Assembly: GCA_013286765.1 (NCBI GenBank)
Contig: JABDFB010000109.1
Span: forward strand, 1-5,535
Length of the DNA: 5,535 nucleotides
Source of the DNA: Deltaproteobacteria bacterium
Lineage (GTDB): Bacteria; Bdellovibrionota; UBA1018
Direction of reading: 5' to 3'
Shown here: piece by piece, positions 4,390-5,535 of the stretch
Layout of the letters: each line of letters starts with the position of its first letter
How positions within the stretch are numbered: position 1 is the stretch's first letter
The notes under the pieces: model-generated
Told to the model about the DNA's origin: nothing
The model's database searches: none
What the model saw: the letters and a program-made list of their open reading frames with translations, nothing else
Translations under genes and position numbers: made by a program

Positions 4390-5535
4390 ATGAAAACACG
4401 AATTTACCTGCGTCAAGGAATTATCCTGGTAGTTTTCTATTTTCTGGCGGGCAAGTTAGGTTGGATATTTGGTTCAGCAAATGGCATTATCCCCTTAGTT
4501 TGGCCACCCATTGGATTTTCATTGACCTCTTTTCTGGTCGTTGATCGCAATTTTTGGCCGGTGCTTGGCCTCGGAGCATTTTTAGTGAACTATTTCGTCA
4601 CTGGCTCGGCAGCAGTTGCATTGACCATGGCTCTAGTTAGTACACTAATAGCATATATTGGCGCAACTATGCTCCTCCAGGTTTTTGGTTTTAGAAATTC
4701 CATGCAAAGGTGGCGAGACGTATCCACATTTATTGTGGTTAACATCCTCTTATCGGGTTGCCTATGTACTGTGATGGGTTTTGTTTCAGCATTTATTTTT
4801 CATTTTATTCCTACTTCTAGATTGGGAATTGAGATTGCGGGCTGGTGGCTCGGCAATATTGGAGCCGATCTCACAATAGCACCATTTCTTCTCACTTGGA
4901 GCACTCCCGTAGTAAAAGAAAAAGATCGCAAAGGCTATTGGCTCGAGGCGAGTTTTTTGGCCGTCACTCTTATTTCCTTTTCCGTTCAGGTTTTTTTTCG
5001 TTGGCCGCAGTTGCCATATAGCTATTACCTATCCCCCTATATGGTCGTCCCATTTCTGGTTTGGTCGGCCTACCGGTTCTGGGTGCGTGGAACAACGTTC
5101 GTTCTTCTAGCAATTTATAGTTTAGGGATTTTTGCTGCTTGGAATGGTGTAGGGGTATTCCAGAGTTTTAGCTGGGATGAGGCCCTTATGCGGGCTCATA
5201 TTTTCATCGGACTACTTGCGCCTGTATTTCTTCTTTTGGGAGCTGCCATCTCAGAGTGGAAGTTATCTGAGAAAAATTTAGAAAAAGAACGAATCATCTT
5301 GGAAGACAAGTGTCGTCATCGGACTGAAAAATTGATTTTGAAGGAAGCACAACTTGAAAAGGCCCAAGCCATTGCAAAAATGGGAAGTTGGGAGAGGGAT
5401 CTTTCCACGAATACTGTGACGTGGTCAAAACAAACATTCGTCATTTTTGGTCTGGAACCCTCAGATTCTTTTATAAGTTTTGGAGATTTTATCTCGCGTG
5501 TTCACCCAGAAGATAAAGAAGACGTAGTTCGGCAA
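4390..5535 (+). CDS. MASE1 membrane sensor with PAS domain, partial (C-terminus beyond right edge)
   Basis: The frame is open from an ATG at 4390 to the last base, 382 codons with no stop, so the output domain is missing. Residues 10-288 form a multi-helix membrane sensor domain of the MASE1 type. The evidence is VWPPIGFSLTSFLV (37-50), early in MASE1 domains, and GWWLGNIGADLTIAPFLLTW (151-170), matching the family W-x-x-G-D-x-x-G-x-x-x-x-x-P signature with Asn in place of Asp. About eight membrane segments are visible. Residues 289-328 are a charged coiled-coil linker (KNLEKERIILEDK). A PAS domain of the PAS_3 kind starts near 329: AKMGSWERDLSTNTVTWSKQ, then FGLEP and VHPEDKEDV. Such proteins usually continue into more PAS domains and a histidine kinase, GGDEF/EAL or phosphatase domain; which applies cannot be seen. 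The ligand is unknown. The Shine-Dalgarno is weak (AGG at 4375-4377). The gene is divergent from the cytochrome gene. Confidence 0.88.
   Translation, partial: MKTRIYLRQGIILVVFYFLAGKLGWIFGSANGIIPLVWPPIGFSLTSFLVVDRNFWPVLGLGAFLVNYFVTGSAAVALTMALVSTLIAYIGATMLLQVFGFRNSMQRWRDVSTFIVVNILLSGCLCTVMGFVSAFIFHFIPTSRLGIEIAGWWLGNIGADLTIAPFLLTWSTPVVKEKDRKGYWLEASFLAVTLISFSVQVFFRWPQLPYSYYLSPYMVVPFLVWSAYRFWVRGTTFVLLAIYSLGIFAAWNGVGVFQSFSWDEALMRAHIFIGLLAPVFLLLGAAISEWKLSEKNLEKERIILEDKCRHRTEKLILKEAQLEKAQAIAKMGSWERDLSTNTVTWSKQTFVIFGLEPSDSFISFGDFISRVHPEDKEDVVRQ

Noticed and set aside
1..5535. CRISPR arrays, tRNA or rRNA genes, insertion sequences, toxin-antitoxin or phage-defence genes
   Set aside because: I saw no repeat-spacer pattern, no tRNA-like cloverleaf, no transposase motif and no terminal inverted repeats on reading both strands.

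Overview
The window is 5.5 kb of moderately AT-rich bacterial DNA that looks chromosomal. It holds five credible protein genes, two of them cut by the window edges, and no RNA genes, mobile elements or CRISPR. The mix of an exported monohaem cytochrome with TPR-like repeats, a MASE1-PAS sensor and exported proteins of unknown function suggests a free-living, respiring Gram-negative bacterium. Leptospiraceae (Leptospira-like spirochaetes) are my best guess from general resemblance. No marker gene here proves it, and Bdellovibrio-like bacteria are not excluded.

Layout. (1) Positions 1-589, minus strand: the N-terminal 196 residues of an exported protein with a glycine-rich, nucleotide- or SAM-binding-like motif; the gene continues past the left edge. 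(2) Positions 664-1050, minus: a complete DUF1398-type small protein, 74 bases upstream of gene 1 and probably in the same transcription unit. (3) Positions 1051-1353: a divergent AT-rich intergenic region with a possible 54-codon ORF overlapping the start of gene 2, a small inverted repeat and a tandem 8-bp repeat. (4) Positions 1354-2799, plus: a 481-residue exported protein that I do not recognise, with a glycine-rich segment and six cysteines outside the signal peptide. (5) Positions 2805-4031, minus: an exported cytochrome with one CXXCH haem site and TPR-like helices. It converges on gene 4 with only five bases between the stop codons. (6) Positions 4032-4389: a divergent intergenic region with a possible 48-residue ORF. 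(7) Positions 4390-5535, plus: a MASE1 membrane sensor followed by a coiled coil and the start of a PAS domain, cut by the right edge before any output domain.

The clearest common theme is the cell envelope. Genes 1, 4 and 5 each carry a Sec-type signal peptide, and gene 7 is a polytopic membrane sensor. Nothing in the sequence shows that these genes form one pathway: strands alternate, so at most genes 1 and 2 share a transcript. The cytochrome and the sensor are divergently transcribed from a shared 358-bp region, which permits but does not establish joint regulation. I found no clearly new multi-gene system. The most unexplained item is the 481-residue exported protein.
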